45,599 nt of DNA from Bacillota bacterium (GCA_023413555.1 JAEZPG010000066.1:1-45599); one strand, 5' to 3'; counted from the stretch's first letter, positions 7,137-16,174 are shown. The notes: generated by a model not told the origin, from the sequence alone. Made by a program: numbers and translations.

Positions 7137-8312
7137 TTAGAATAATGCTAACAGTACGCCAGCAGCGATGGCGGAACCAATAACACCGGCTACGTTAGGA
7201 CCCATGGCATGCATCAACAAGAAGTTGGATGGATTCTCTTTTTGACCTACTATCTGGGAAACACGAGCAGCCATTGGAACTGCAGATACACCTGCGGAAC
7301 CGATTAATGGGTTGATTTTCTGCTTTAAGAACAGATTCATAAACTTCGCCAGTAAAACTCCACCAGCAGTACCAAGACCAAAGGCTACAACGCCCATGCA
7401 TAGAATCTTAATAGTGCTAATACTTAAGAAGGTGGAGGCTGTAGCTGTGGCACCAACAGAGATTCCAAGGAATACAGTAACAATATTCATCAGTTCATTT
7501 TGAACAGTCTTACTAAGTCTTTCTACAACACCACTTTCTCTAAATAAGTTTCCTAACATAAGGGAGCCTACCAGAGGGGTAGCAGATGGTACTAAGAAGG
7601 CTACAAAGATAGTGATGATAAATGGGAACAAAATCTTTTCCAATCTAGAAACTGGACGTAACTCCGTCATCTTAATACAACGTTCTTTCTTAGTTGTAAG
7701 TAATTTCATAATAGGTGGCTGAATTACTGGTACAAGAGCCATATAAGAATAGGCAGCTACTGCAATAGGCCCCAGCAATCCAGGCGCCAATCTTGTGGTT
7801 ACGTAGATAGCAGTTGGGCCGTCTGCTCCACCGATAATACCGATAGAACTTGCTTCTTGAGGAGTAAATCCTAGATATCTTGCACCAACGAAGGTGATAA
7901 AGATACCTAATTGTGCAGCAGCACCTAATAGAAGGCTTTTAGGATTGGCAATCAGAGGACCAAAATCAGTCATGGCACCAACGCCAAGGAAGATTAAACA
8001 AGGATAGAGGCCGAGTTTAACTCCTAGATATAAATAGTCAATTAAGCCTGGAGTAAGATCTTTGTTTGCACCACCGAATAAATCCCAGTGAACATGTCCA
8101 TCAGCAAATAAGGCTTCGTGGAACATCTCGGCTCCAGGTAAGTTGGTAAGAAGCATACCAAATGCAATTGGTAGTAATAAAAGTGGTTCAAAGCCCTTCT
8201 TTATAGCTAAGAAAGCTAATAAACATGCTATGAATATCATTATCAGCATTTTTGGGTCTTGTTGCAGTAGGTAAAAACCTGTCTGCTCTAAAAAATTTAT
8301 TATAGTATCCAT
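7137..8312 (-). CDS. oadB: Oxaloacetate decarboxylase beta subunit (Na+ pump)
   Basis: This 391-residue polytopic membrane protein decarboxylates carboxybiotin and exports Na+ in the process, turning decarboxylation energy into a sodium gradient. The family signature GGADGPT (161-167) carries the conserved Asp164 used for Na+ and proton handling. The C-terminal half repeats the helix-rich architecture, with SAGVSAVPMAARVSQ and a HAMGPNVAGVIGS segment typical of OadB/GcdB/MmdB. The length is normal for the shorter members (about 375-435). GGAGGAG lies 6 bases before the ATG, and the gap to oadA is only 16 bases. Confidence 0.95.
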   Translation of the reverse strand: MDTIINFLEQTGFYLLQQDPKMLIMIFIACLLAFLAIKKGFEPLLLLPIAFGMLLTNLPGAEMFHEALFADGHVHWDLFGGANKDLTPGLIDYLYLGVKLGLYPCLIFLGVGAMTDFGPLIANPKSLLLGAAAQLGIFITFVGARYLGFTPQEASSIGIIGGADGPTAIYVTTRLAPGLLGPIAVAAYSYMALVPVIQPPIMKLLTTKKERCIKMTELRPVSRLEKILFPFIITIFVAFLVPSATPLVGSLMLGNLFRESGVVERLSKTVQNELMNIVTVFLGISVGATATASTFLSISTIKILCMGVVAFGLGTAGGVLLAKFMNLFLKQKINPLIGSAGVSAVPMAARVSQIVGQKENPSNFLLMHAMGPNVAGVIGSAIAAGVLLALF

Positions 8313-8338
8313 TTAGTTCTCCTCCATCCACTAATGAA

Positions 8339-8668
8339 TTATTCCATTACACATAATAATGTTCCGGATTCAACACTAGCGCCTTTGGCAACATGAACAG
8401 ATGCAATTTTTCCATCTCTTGGAGCCATAATTTCATTTTCCATTTTAAGTGCTTCTAAAATCATAAGTATCTGACCTTCTTTAACTACATCTCCGGCATT
8501 CACATTAATATTAAGGATTGTTCCAGGCATAGGACTGGAGATTTTCTCTCCTTCGATAGGGGTAGAAGTTGTTGGCTTCACAGAGGAAGTTGTAATATCT
8601 GATTCATTAATTTGTTCAATCTCAATTTCATATAAGGTGTTATTTACATTTACTCGATACTTTTTCAT
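8339..8668 (-). CDS. Biotin carboxyl carrier subunit of the decarboxylase
   Basis: This 109-residue carrier shuttles the carboxyl group between the OadA active site and the OadB membrane channel. An N-terminal strand region (about 1-20) and a Thr/Ser/Pro-rich flexible linker (about 24-42) precede the biotinyl domain (43-109). The biotin acceptor is Lys75 in EALKMENE. The usual motif is E-A-M-K-M, so Leu replaces the first Met, a substitution seen in some carriers that keeps the Lys-Met pair. In many species this domain is fused to OadA; here it is a separate gene between the gamma-like and beta subunits. Biotin protein ligase must be encoded elsewhere. Confidence 0.93.
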   Translation of the reverse strand: MKKYRVNVNNTLYEIEIEQINESDITTSSVKPTTSTPIEGEKISSPMPGTILNINVNAGDVVKEGQILMILEALKMENEIMAPRDGKIASVHVAKGASVESGTLLCVME

Positions 8669-8726
8669 GGCATTATTTCCTTTCTTTCTGTATGATTTGT
8701 ATGTATTGATAGTTGGTACAATAATC

Positions 8727-9017
8727 TTAAAGCTTTTTTACTGAATGAATCCTAATTGCGTTTACATCTGCTCCTAAATCTTCAGCGATTGCTGCAGATA
8801 CAGCTGCTAACATCTCCTGACGATTTATGTTAGAATCGGATGCATTGCTACTAGATGGTATTTCAGATATTTTTGAAGATACTGTCTCGTTGGAAGCAAA
8901 TTTGGTACACAAAAGACCCACTAGCTTACAAAGAATGATAATACAGAATAGGCCAATGAATACAATGCTCATTCCCATTAAAACAACAAATGTGTTAGGA
9001 ATCGACAAAAACCACAT
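8727..9017 (-). CDS. oadG: Oxaloacetate decarboxylase gamma-like subunit
   Basis: This 96-residue protein has one N-terminal transmembrane helix (about 7-35) and a Ser/Asn-rich linker. Its C-terminal cytoplasmic segment, EMLAAVSAAIAEDLGAD, matches the OadG-type tail that links the membrane and soluble parts of the pump. A GTG 12 bases upstream is in frame but overlaps the Shine-Dalgarno. AGGAGG lies 11 bases before the ATG at 9017, so that start is used. It is the first gene of the operon. Assignment rests on size, topology and position, because the family is poorly conserved. Confidence 0.8.
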   Translation of the reverse strand: MWFLSIPNTFVVLMGMSIVFIGLFCIIILCKLVGLLCTKFASNETVSSKISEIPSSSNASDSNINRQEMLAAVSAAIAEDLGADVNAIRIHSVKKL

Positions 9018-9340
9018 TATTTTTAACACCTCCTTTTGAGTATATTAAAAAACGCCATTCGAATAAATTATATATAATTTACACATATAAAACAATTAAA
9101 TTTGAATTTTCTTAACAAAATATTTATATAGAATATTAGTTATTTACGATATCTTAATACAAAATAGACATCAATTGTCTTATAATACTTGATGATATAA
9201 GATAAGTTTGTTCTGTCGAATAGGACAGAATATTGATTTGAAGGAGGAAATTGTAATATCTCATCAGATTTGATATAATAATGCAAAAGATGAATTTCTT
9301 AGAGTAACAAACGAGAAGAAAGGAAGCCATAAGGTAGATT
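9018..9340. promoter_or_regulatory. Divergent intergenic region between oad operon and kinase genes
   Basis: This region of over 300 bases is very AT-rich. On the minus strand TATAAT (9072-9067), with a weak TTGTTT 17 bases upstream, is the best oad promoter. On the plus strand TATAAT occurs at 9181-9186 without a good -35. A perfect inverted repeat TTCTGTC-gaatag-GACAGAA lies at 9211-9230, and AAGGAGGAAA at about 9241-9250 is followed by no open frame. The inverted repeat is the best operator candidate for shared control. Confidence 0.5.
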
Positions 9341-10411
9341 ATGTGGAAGTCAAAGAAAGGAAAAATAGTATTATCATGGAGAGGCACAGTTATTTCTATT
9401 GGCATTATGATAATGGCCATAGGCTTTACTTGCTTAATGAATCATTTGTGTAAAGGTGGAGAGACCTATGTTCCCATGATTTTTTTGCTTGCTGTATTCT
9501 TAATATCATTGTGGACCAATGGTTACATATATGGAATTATCGCTTCTGTAATGGGTGTTTTTTTTGTTAATTATGTATTTAGTTATCCGTACTTTGCTTT
9601 AGATTTTTCTGTAGATGGGTATCCCATAACCTTTTCTATTATGATAGCTGTTTCCCTCTTAACTAGCACCATGACGACGAATCTAAAACAGCATGAAAAA
9701 TTGAAATTGGAAATGGAAAAGGAGAAGATGAAGTACAATCTACTAAGGGCAATTAGTCATGATTTAAGGACACCTTTAACCTCGATTATTGGAATAATCA
9801 ATACAATAATAGAAAATTATAAAGTGGTAGAGTTAGAGGAAAGAATGAAATTACTAGGAGAGGCAAAAGAGGATGCTGAGTGGTTAATACGTCTGGTTGA
9901 GAATACTCTTCTCGTGACCAAAATGAGTTCCACGGAATCAGAGCTTCACCTACAAGATGAGGTTGTAGAAGAAATTGTTTCGGAAGCAGTTCAGAAGTTT
10001 CATAAGCATTTTCCTGGACAAAAAGTTCAGGTTAAGGTACCGGATGAGTATCTGATTGTTCCGATGGATGGTATACTGATTGAAGAGGTTCTTACCAATC
10101 TTTTGGAGAACTCAGTGAAACATTCAAAAGGCTTACCGAAAATAGATTTGACTGTTGTAAAGACAGGGAATTACGCTGAATTTACTGTTAGGGATTATGG
10201 ACAGGGATTCAAAAAAGAAGAAATATCTAGATTGTTTGAGGATTATTTTATAACCTCAGTTGATAAGAACAATGATGGTAGTAAAAACATGGGAATTGGA
10301 TTATCACTTTGTAGAACAATTATTACAGCTCACAACGGAAAAATGAATGCTAGGAATGCCAAAGGAGGAGGAGCCGTTGTTACCTTTTCCTTGCCATTAA
10401 GAAAGGAGTAA
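9341..10411 (+). CDS. KdpD-like sensor histidine kinase, short form
   Basis: This 356-residue membrane kinase matches only the C-terminal part of KdpD. Four transmembrane helices between about residues 15 and 110 correspond to the DUF4118 module. They are followed by a coiled linker (115-132), the phospho-acceptor region AISHDLRTPLTS with His140, the N-box LTNLLENSVKHS (251-262), DYGQGF (285-290) and GIGLSL (318-323). The large N-terminal KdpD sensor and Usp domains are absent; the protein starts directly at the membrane part. KdpD senses K+ limitation or ionic stress. Here no kdpFABC pump genes adjoin, so the input and targets are open. The cognate regulator starts 6 bases downstream. The start has only a weak AAGG site. 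Confidence 0.88.
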   Translation: MWKSKKGKIVLSWRGTVISIGIMIMAIGFTCLMNHLCKGGETYVPMIFLLAVFLISLWTNGYIYGIIASVMGVFFVNYVFSYPYFALDFSVDGYPITFSIMIAVSLLTSTMTTNLKQHEKLKLEMEKEKMKYNLLRAISHDLRTPLTSIIGIINTIIENYKVVELEERMKLLGEAKEDAEWLIRLVENTLLVTKMSSTESELHLQDEVVEEIVSEAVQKFHKHFPGQKVQVKVPDEYLIVPMDGILIEEVLTNLLENSVKHSKGLPKIDLTVVKTGNYAEFTVRDYGQGFKKEEISRLFEDYFITSVDKNNDGSKNMGIGLSLCRTIITAHNGKMNARNAKGGGAVVTFSLPLRKE

Positions 10412-10416
10412 GTAAT

Positions 10417-11121
10417 ATGTCAAATAATCAAACCGTACTTATCATAGAAGATGAAAATAGTATTAGTAATTTTATGACGACAATACTCAATGCAAATCAA
10501 TATCAGGTGATCCATGCAAAAAACGGATCAGAAGCAATGATGATGATTACCTCCTATTGCCCAGATATTATTCTATTAGATTTAGGCTTACCGGACATTG
10601 ATGGTATCAATATTATTCGATTTGTTAGGGAATGGTCGGAGGTCCCAATTATTGTAGTTTCTGCCAGAGGCCATGAACGAGATAAGGTGGAAGCTTTGGA
10701 TTTGGGAGCAGATGATTATATTACAAAGCCATTTGCCACTTCAGAGCTACTAGTTCGGATACGAACTGCACTGAGGCATGCCATGCGGGTAGAAAATATG
10801 AACATGAATAGGGAAGATACATATGCTGTAGGTGATTTGTATATTGATTTTAATAAAAGGGAAGTCAGAGTTGATAACAAGCTGGTTCATTTGACACAGA
10901 TTGAATATAAGATAGTGTCAATGCTTTGTCATTACGCAGGAAAGGTGTTGACTTATGATTATTTAATCAATAATATCTGGGGGCCGCATGCTAAGTGTGA
11001 TAACCAGATTCTAAGAGTTAACATGGCAAATATTCGTAGAAAATTAGAAAAGAATCCAGCGGAACCTGAGTATCTCTTTACCGAAGTGGGAGTAGGTTAT
11101 CGCATGCTTGACGAAAAATAG
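10417..11121 (+). CDS. KdpE-like OmpR-family response regulator
   Basis: This 234-residue transcription factor has a receiver domain (5-120): the acidic pair in IIEDEN, phospho-acceptor Asp55 in LLDLGLPD, Ser82 in VVSARG and Lys104 in YITKPF. A winged-helix DNA-binding domain follows (about 135-232), ending in RVNMANIRRKLEKNP and VGVGYRML. It lies 6 bases after the kinase gene, so the two form one transcript and almost certainly a phosphorelay pair. Because no Kdp pump is present here, the divergent Na+-pump operon or the following membrane-protein genes are plausible targets; this is inference from position. Confidence 0.92.
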   Translation: MSNNQTVLIIEDENSISNFMTTILNANQYQVIHAKNGSEAMMMITSYCPDIILLDLGLPDIDGINIIRFVREWSEVPIIVVSARGHERDKVEALDLGADDYITKPFATSELLVRIRTALRHAMRVENMNMNREDTYAVGDLYIDFNKREVRVDNKLVHLTQIEYKIVSMLCHYAGKVLTYDYLINNIWGPHAKCDNQILRVNMANIRRKLEKNPAEPEYLFTEVGVGYRMLDEK

Positions 11122-11166
11122 AGTTACAGCATTTAATGTAAGACGAAATGGAAGGGAGACTGTAAT

Positions 11167-11640
11167 ATGGTACAGAGAACAGCACAAAAAGCTTATAGAA
11201 AAAAGACATTGTTCTGTATTGTATTAGCAGTCTTTTTCTGCGCTTTTACCATTATATTACATATGCCTAAGACAGTGATAAACAGTCAGCAGAGTACATC
11301 AAATGAAGAGACTGGTCAAGGAACCGCCGCTGATGAGGGGAATATGGCATCAGCTATGTCCAACAATGATCTTATGTTTGGAAGTGTTATGGTCAATGAG
11401 ATGAGAACAGGAAGCAGTCAGCACTTGTTGCAGGCTGTATGTTGGAATAAATCAGCGGCCCCAGTGATGAGATTTGTTCTTTCTTGGCTTGTTTTATTCT
11501 CCATGATTCATCTTTTGATTATTTATTGGTATTTTATTCGGGCAGATAAGTACTTAATCTGCAAACTCTGTTTATATATAGTTTTAAATTATATCCATAA
11601 GTGTGATGGAAAGAAATCTGTCTATTCTTGTTACTATTAA
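11167..11640 (+). CDS. Hypothetical two-helix membrane protein
   Basis: I do not recognise this 157-residue protein. It has a basic N-terminus (to about residue 14), a hydrophobic helix (about 15-32), and a long extracytoplasmic-type segment rich in Ser, Asn, Gln, Glu and Met (33-98). A second helix follows (about 99-122), then a Cys/Tyr/Lys-rich tail with five cysteines. GGGAG before the ATG supports translation. It follows the response regulator by 45 bases and precedes secDF by 25, so it may be co-transcribed with either. The composition is otherwise like its neighbours. Confidence 0.6.
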   Translation: MVQRTAQKAYRKKTLFCIVLAVFFCAFTIILHMPKTVINSQQSTSNEETGQGTAADEGNMASAMSNNDLMFGSVMVNEMRTGSSQHLLQAVCWNKSAAPVMRFVLSWLVLFSMIHLLIIYWYFIRADKYLICKLCLYIVLNYIHKCDGKKSVYSCYY

Positions 11641-11665
11641 TAATATAATATGATTGGAGATAATT

Positions 11666-13825
11666 ATGAAAAAAGTACGTTATAAATTTTTAATTGGTGT
11701 GCCAATTATTTTAGCTTTATTGCTATTGGCAATATTTGGCCTTGGAAGTATGAAAGGGGCAAAGAATATCCGTTTGGGGATCGATACAAGAGGTGGAGTA
11801 GAAGCAGTCTTTACTCCTGTTGATTTAAAAAGGGACCCTACAGATAAGGAAATGGAAAGCTCAAAAAGAGTTATAGAGCTAAGAATGGATGGTCAGAACA
11901 TATTAGACCGTGAGGTTACCATTGATAAGAAAAATAATGCCATCATTGTTAGATTTCCTTGGAAATCTGATGAGAAAGAGTTTGATCCTAATGAAGCCAT
12001 TAAAGAGCTAGGTGCTATGGCTAAATTAACCTTCCAGGATGATGCAGGGAAGGTGTACATAGATGGAAGTTCTGTTGCAGATGCAAAGGCTGGCCTAGAT
12101 CCAGAGAACAATAAGCCTGTTGTTGATTTGGAATTTAACCCCGAAGGAACAAAACAGTTAGAAGAGGCTACCAACGCCTTGTATGGTAAGACCTTGATTA
12201 TCAAGATGGATGAAACGCAGATTTTTAGTGGAACAGTTTCCGCTAGAATTACGGATGGTAGAGCACAGATTACAGGTTTGGATACGATGGATGAAGCAAC
12301 GAAGCTTGCTGCTAATATTAACGCAGGAGCTTTGCCATTCTCCCTTCAGACGTCCAATAATAGTACCATTAGCCCAAGCTTAGGTCAGGATGCATTAAAA
12401 ATTATGATTTATGCTGGCTTAATCGCTTTTGTTCTAGTTATGATTTTTATGATTGGATATTATCGTTTACCTGGCTTTATCAGTATTATCACCCTGATTT
12501 TCCAGGTATCCGTACAGTTACTTTGCTTATCCGTTCCACAGATGACTTTGACCTTACCTGGTATTGCTGGTCTGATTCTTTCTGTTGGTATGGCCGTAGA
12601 TGCCAATATCATAATTTCTGAGCGTATTAGTGAAGAAATTAAAAAGGGAAAAACCATTCGAAGTGCCATTGTAGTAGGAAATCACAATGCCTTTTCTTCT
12701 GTATTGGATGGTAACTTGACGACAGCAATAGTTGCAGTCATCTTAATGATTTTTGGTTCTGGAACAATGCTAAGTTTTGGTTATACGTTACTTACCGGTG
12801 TTATCTTGAACTTGTTAGTAGTACTTATTTCCAAACAATTATTAACTGGAATTCTAGGCTTTGAACGATTTAATAAAGAAAAATTCTTCTTAAAGAAAAA
12901 AGATCTAAAACAACTTCATTTTTATAAAAAGAGATGGTATGCATTTGGGTTATCCATAGGTATTGTAGTCGTTGGATTTATACTTTGCTTTGTCAAAGGT
13001 GTTAAGCTAGATACTATGTTTTCCGGTGGTGCAATCTTAAAGTACAGTTATGAAAAGGAGGTAGATGTTGCTGCTTCAACAAAAGCAGTAAGTGATACCA
13101 TTGATCGGACCTGTAATATTCAGTTGACAAATGATTTATCTAATAATTCCGATAAGATGGTGGTAACCTTAGCTGGAAAGCAAGGTCTATCTTCCCAGAA
13201 TCAGGACAAGCTTTTTGATGCTTTAAAGAAAGCAAATCCTAATTCTGACTTAAAGCTTGTGGAATCCTACGTTGTGGAACCATATATTGGTAAACAAGCT
13301 TTGCAGGATTCGGCAATTGCAATTATACTTGCCATGATATTCATCACCCTATATGTTTGGGTAAGATTTAGATCCATTGGTGGGTTGTCTGCAGGACTTA
13401 TGTCTTTGGTATCCTTAATTCATGATGTGTCTTTCGTCTTCTTTACCTTTGTTGTATTTGGAATTCCTTTAAATGATGCCTTTGTAGCTGTTACACTGAC
13501 CATACTCGGATATTCCATTAACGATACCATTGTTATGTTTGACCGAGTTCGTGAGAATAACAGAAGTGTGGAGTATAAAGGACAGAGCATCGATAGTGTA
13601 GTGGAGCATAGTATTACCCAGACGTTCTCCCGTTCGATCAATACTTCAATTACCACTACAATGTGTATTTTGTGCGTGTTAGTTATGGCCATTTTATATG
13701 GTATATCATCTATTCGTGTCTTTGCTTTGCCTATGCTCCTTGGTTTGGTAAGCGGATGTTACAGTTCCGTATTTTTAGCAGGTCCTTTGTGGGTACGTTG
13801 GAAACTGAGAAAGAAGAGGGCATAG
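11666..13825 (+). CDS. secDF: Protein translocase SecDF fusion
   Basis: This 719-residue fused SecD-SecF uses the ion gradient to pull exported proteins through SecYEG on the outer side. The SecD half has an N-terminal helix, the LGIDTRGGVE motif (about 30-45), the large extracytoplasmic P1 region, and a six-helix block with GMAVDANIIISERISEE near residue 310. The SecF half begins with a helix near 430 and carries LGYSINDTIVMFDRVREN near 612-630, the SecF signature. Gene fusion is normal in Bacillus and many Clostridia. A TTG at 11654 is in frame, but GGAGA 5 bases before the ATG at 11666 decides the start. The next gene begins 1 base after the stop. Confidence 0.95.
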   Translation: MKKVRYKFLIGVPIILALLLLAIFGLGSMKGAKNIRLGIDTRGGVEAVFTPVDLKRDPTDKEMESSKRVIELRMDGQNILDREVTIDKKNNAIIVRFPWKSDEKEFDPNEAIKELGAMAKLTFQDDAGKVYIDGSSVADAKAGLDPENNKPVVDLEFNPEGTKQLEEATNALYGKTLIIKMDETQIFSGTVSARITDGRAQITGLDTMDEATKLAANINAGALPFSLQTSNNSTISPSLGQDALKIMIYAGLIAFVLVMIFMIGYYRLPGFISIITLIFQVSVQLLCLSVPQMTLTLPGIAGLILSVGMAVDANIIISERISEEIKKGKTIRSAIVVGNHNAFSSVLDGNLTTAIVAVILMIFGSGTMLSFGYTLLTGVILNLLVVLISKQLLTGILGFERFNKEKFFLKKKDLKQLHFYKKRWYAFGLSIGIVVVGFILCFVKGVKLDTMFSGGAILKYSYEKEVDVAASTKAVSDTIDRTCNIQLTNDLSNNSDKMVVTLAGKQGLSSQNQDKLFDALKKANPNSDLKLVESYVVEPYIGKQALQDSAIAIILAMIFITLYVWVRFRSIGGLSAGLMSLVSLIHDVSFVFFTFVVFGIPLNDAFVAVTLTILGYSINDTIVMFDRVRENNRSVEYKGQSIDSVVEHSITQTFSRSINTSITTTMCILCVLVMAILYGISSIRVFALPMLLGLVSGCYSSVFLAGPLWVRWKLRKKRA

Positions 13826-13826
13826 G

Positions 13827-14333
13827 ATGGATTCGATTGTACAAAGTATAACCGATATGATGTCAGGTTCTGTACCACATGAACTCATTGTTTTTATAAT
13901 ATCAATGGTTCCTATTCTAGAATTAAGAGGTGGGCTGGTAGCAGCCTCCCTCTTAGATATAGAGATGTATCGTGGGGCATTATTCTGTATCATAGGCAAT
14001 ATACTGCCAATTCCTTTTATCCTGCTATTTATTATCCCAATTATGCGTTGGATGAAGACAAAACCTGGTTTTAGAAAGATTGCAGCCTGGTTAGAGAGAA
14101 AGTCGGAAAGTAAAGGGGATAAACTTGGGAAATACGAATTTTGGGGACTATTAATCTTTGTCGGGATTCCCTTACCAGGAACAGGGGCATGGACAGGGGC
14201 TCTAGTGGCAGCGTTCCTTGGAATTAAATATAAGAAAGCGCTTCTTGCTATTGTTGGAGGAGTCTTTCTTGCTGCAATTATCATGTGTGTTCTTGCATAT
14301 GGAATACCAGCACTATTTTCATTATTTAATTAA
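13827..14333 (+). CDS. COG2426 / small multidrug export (Sm_multidrug_ex) family membrane protein
   Basis: This 168-residue membrane protein has the family motifs PILELRGGL near the first helix pair (27-36) and IPLPGTGAWTGALVAAFLG (about 112-131), two similar re-entrant segments. Hydrophobic stretches cover most of the rest. Pfam names the family a putative small multidrug export protein, but transport activity is not well established. The gene starts 1 base after the secDF stop with a weak GAGG upstream, so translational coupling to secDF is likely. Confidence 0.85.
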   Translation: MDSIVQSITDMMSGSVPHELIVFIISMVPILELRGGLVAASLLDIEMYRGALFCIIGNILPIPFILLFIIPIMRWMKTKPGFRKIAAWLERKSESKGDKLGKYEFWGLLIFVGIPLPGTGAWTGALVAAFLGIKYKKALLAIVGGVFLAAIIMCVLAYGIPALFSLFN

Positions 14334-14375
14334 AGATACTCTCCAAAAGCAAAAAATGAAAGGTTCAGGTGTGAT

Positions 14376-16133
14376 ATGAATTTTTTTAATCTCTTAACTT
14401 TACTGGGAGGATTAGCATTCTTCCTATATGGAATGACAGTAATGTCAAATGGCTTGGAAAAGATGACAGGAGGAAAGCTGGAACGAGCACTAAGAAGTAT
14501 GACGTCTAACCCTCTTAAGGGTATTGCCCTTGGAGCTGGTATCACTATTGCAATACAATCATCATCGGCTATGACAGTTATGTTAGTTGGCTTTGTAAAT
14601 TCCGGAATTATGGAACTAAAGCAAACAGTAAGTGTTATTATGGGATCTAATATAGGTACCACGCTGACTGCATGGTTATTGTCTCTTACCGGAGTTGGTG
14701 ACGATAATTTTTTCGTCAGTCTGTTGAAACCTTCGTCATTTTCCCCTGTTATTGCACTGGTAGGTATCTTGATGATTATGCTTTCTAAAAGCACTAAGAA
14801 GAAAGATATCGGGAATATCATGTTAGGCTTTGCAATTTTAATGTATGGAATGGATCTTATGGGTGCAGCAGTAGAACCATTAAAGGATATGCCAGAGTTT
14901 ACGAAGATACTGACACACTTTAATAATCCTATTTTAGGTGTGGCTACTGGTGCTATCTTTACTGGTATTATTCAAAGCTCAGCAGCCAGTGTAGGTATTC
15001 TGATTGCTCTGTCCGGTACAGGCTTAATTTCTTATGGTATGGCTATGCCAGTTATCTTTGGTCAAAATATTGGTACTTGTGTTACTGCTCTATTGTCTAG
15101 TATCGGCGTAAATAGAAATGCTAAGAGGGTAGCAATTATTCACATTAGTTTTAATATGATAGGAACGGTTGTATGGCTAACGGTATTCTATTTATTAAAC
15201 TATTTTATTGGTTTTGCTTTTGTAAAATTGCCTATCAATGAGGTGGGTATTGCAGCAATTCACAGTATTTTTAATCTTTGTACAACTTTATTATTGTTGC
15301 CGTTTATGAAGCAACTTGAGAAGTTATCCAGGTGGGTAATCAAGGATAAGAAAAATGAGAAAGAGCTAGCAAATGAAATTGCATTTATTGACCAACGCTT
15401 ACTTGCGACTCCTTCTGTGGCTATTGGCGAATGTGATTCTAAGGTTAAGGAGATGGCAAAGGTTGCGCAGAATTCCATAAAGAAAGCTATTCACCTTCTG
15501 TCTGATTACTCTGCTGAGGAATATGAGCAAATTAAGAATAGTGAGGAACAGATTGATCACTATGAGGATATTCTTGGGACATATTTAATTCAACTTAGTG
15601 GTAAGGAACTAACGGATCGTGACAGTCAAAAGATCAATAACCTGCTTCATGTGATTGGCGATTTTGAACGTCTTGGTGATCATGCTGTGAATATACTGGA
15701 GCTTGCACAAGAGATATTTAAGAAACAGCTTGTCTTTTCAGACCAGGCAAAAGAAGAGCTCAAAGTGATGACAGACGCAGTTTTGGAAATTCTAGATAAT
15801 ACCATTGAATCCTTCCAAAAGGATGATATTAAGATGGCAAAAGAAATTGAACCTTTAGAACAGGTAATAGATGATTTGGAAGAAAAACTAAAGAATAGGC
15901 ATATAAAAAGACTACAGGATGGGGCTTGTAGTATCACCCAAGGCTTTGTATTTGTAGATTTACTGTCTAATTTTGAAAGAGTTTCTGATCATTGTTCTAA
16001 CATTGCGGTTAGTATGATTCAGACCCAATCATCAAGCTATGAGGTACATGAATATCTTCATAGCATTACAACACTTGAAAATAAAGATTTTATACAAACC
16101 AGAGAGCAATATAGTAAAAAGTACATGATATAA
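14376..16133 (+). CDS. Na+/phosphate cotransporter with PhoU-like domain
   Basis: This 585-residue protein imports (or exports, as in YjbB) phosphate using Na+. Two inverted Na_Pi_cotrans repeats each carry a QSS signature: AIQSSSAMT near residue 62 and GIIQSSAASVG near 200, each with GxNIGTxxTA downstream. The first eight or so helices end by about residue 310. The C-terminal part (about 340-560) is a PhoU-like helical bundle. It contains two matching EDxLxxYL / DFERLGDHAVNI and LSNFERVSDHCSNIA segments, which bind metals in PhoU. Fusion of NptA and PhoU modules is common in Firmicutes. It follows the COG2426 gene by 42 bases and ends in a terminator. Confidence 0.92.
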   Translation: MNFFNLLTLLGGLAFFLYGMTVMSNGLEKMTGGKLERALRSMTSNPLKGIALGAGITIAIQSSSAMTVMLVGFVNSGIMELKQTVSVIMGSNIGTTLTAWLLSLTGVGDDNFFVSLLKPSSFSPVIALVGILMIMLSKSTKKKDIGNIMLGFAILMYGMDLMGAAVEPLKDMPEFTKILTHFNNPILGVATGAIFTGIIQSSAASVGILIALSGTGLISYGMAMPVIFGQNIGTCVTALLSSIGVNRNAKRVAIIHISFNMIGTVVWLTVFYLLNYFIGFAFVKLPINEVGIAAIHSIFNLCTTLLLLPFMKQLEKLSRWVIKDKKNEKELANEIAFIDQRLLATPSVAIGECDSKVKEMAKVAQNSIKKAIHLLSDYSAEEYEQIKNSEEQIDHYEDILGTYLIQLSGKELTDRDSQKINNLLHVIGDFERLGDHAVNILELAQEIFKKQLVFSDQAKEELKVMTDAVLEILDNTIESFQKDDIKMAKEIEPLEQVIDDLEEKLKNRHIKRLQDGACSITQGFVFVDLLSNFERVSDHCSNIAVSMIQTQSSSYEVHEYLHSITTLENKDFIQTREQYSKKYMI

Positions 16134-16139
16134 CACTTA

Positions 16140-16174
16140 CAAAGCCCGGTTCCGAAAGAACCGGGTTTTGTTTT
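16140..16174 (+). terminator. Terminator after the Na+/Pi cotransporter gene
   Basis: CAAAGCCCGGTTC (16140-16152) pairs with GAACCGGGTTTTG (16158-16170) around a CGAAA loop. TTTT follows. Confidence 0.9.

Noticed and set aside
5657..9017. Methylmalonyl-CoA decarboxylase instead of oxaloacetate decarboxylase
   Set aside because: The alpha subunit is of the pyruvate-carboxylase type (DAHQS, HLHTHN), not the acyl-CoA carboxyltransferase type.
9241..9256. Strong AAGGAGG with no gene, upstream of the kinase
   Set aside because: The nearest TTG is followed at once by TAA, so no peptide can be made; treated as chance or as a start-stop curiosity.
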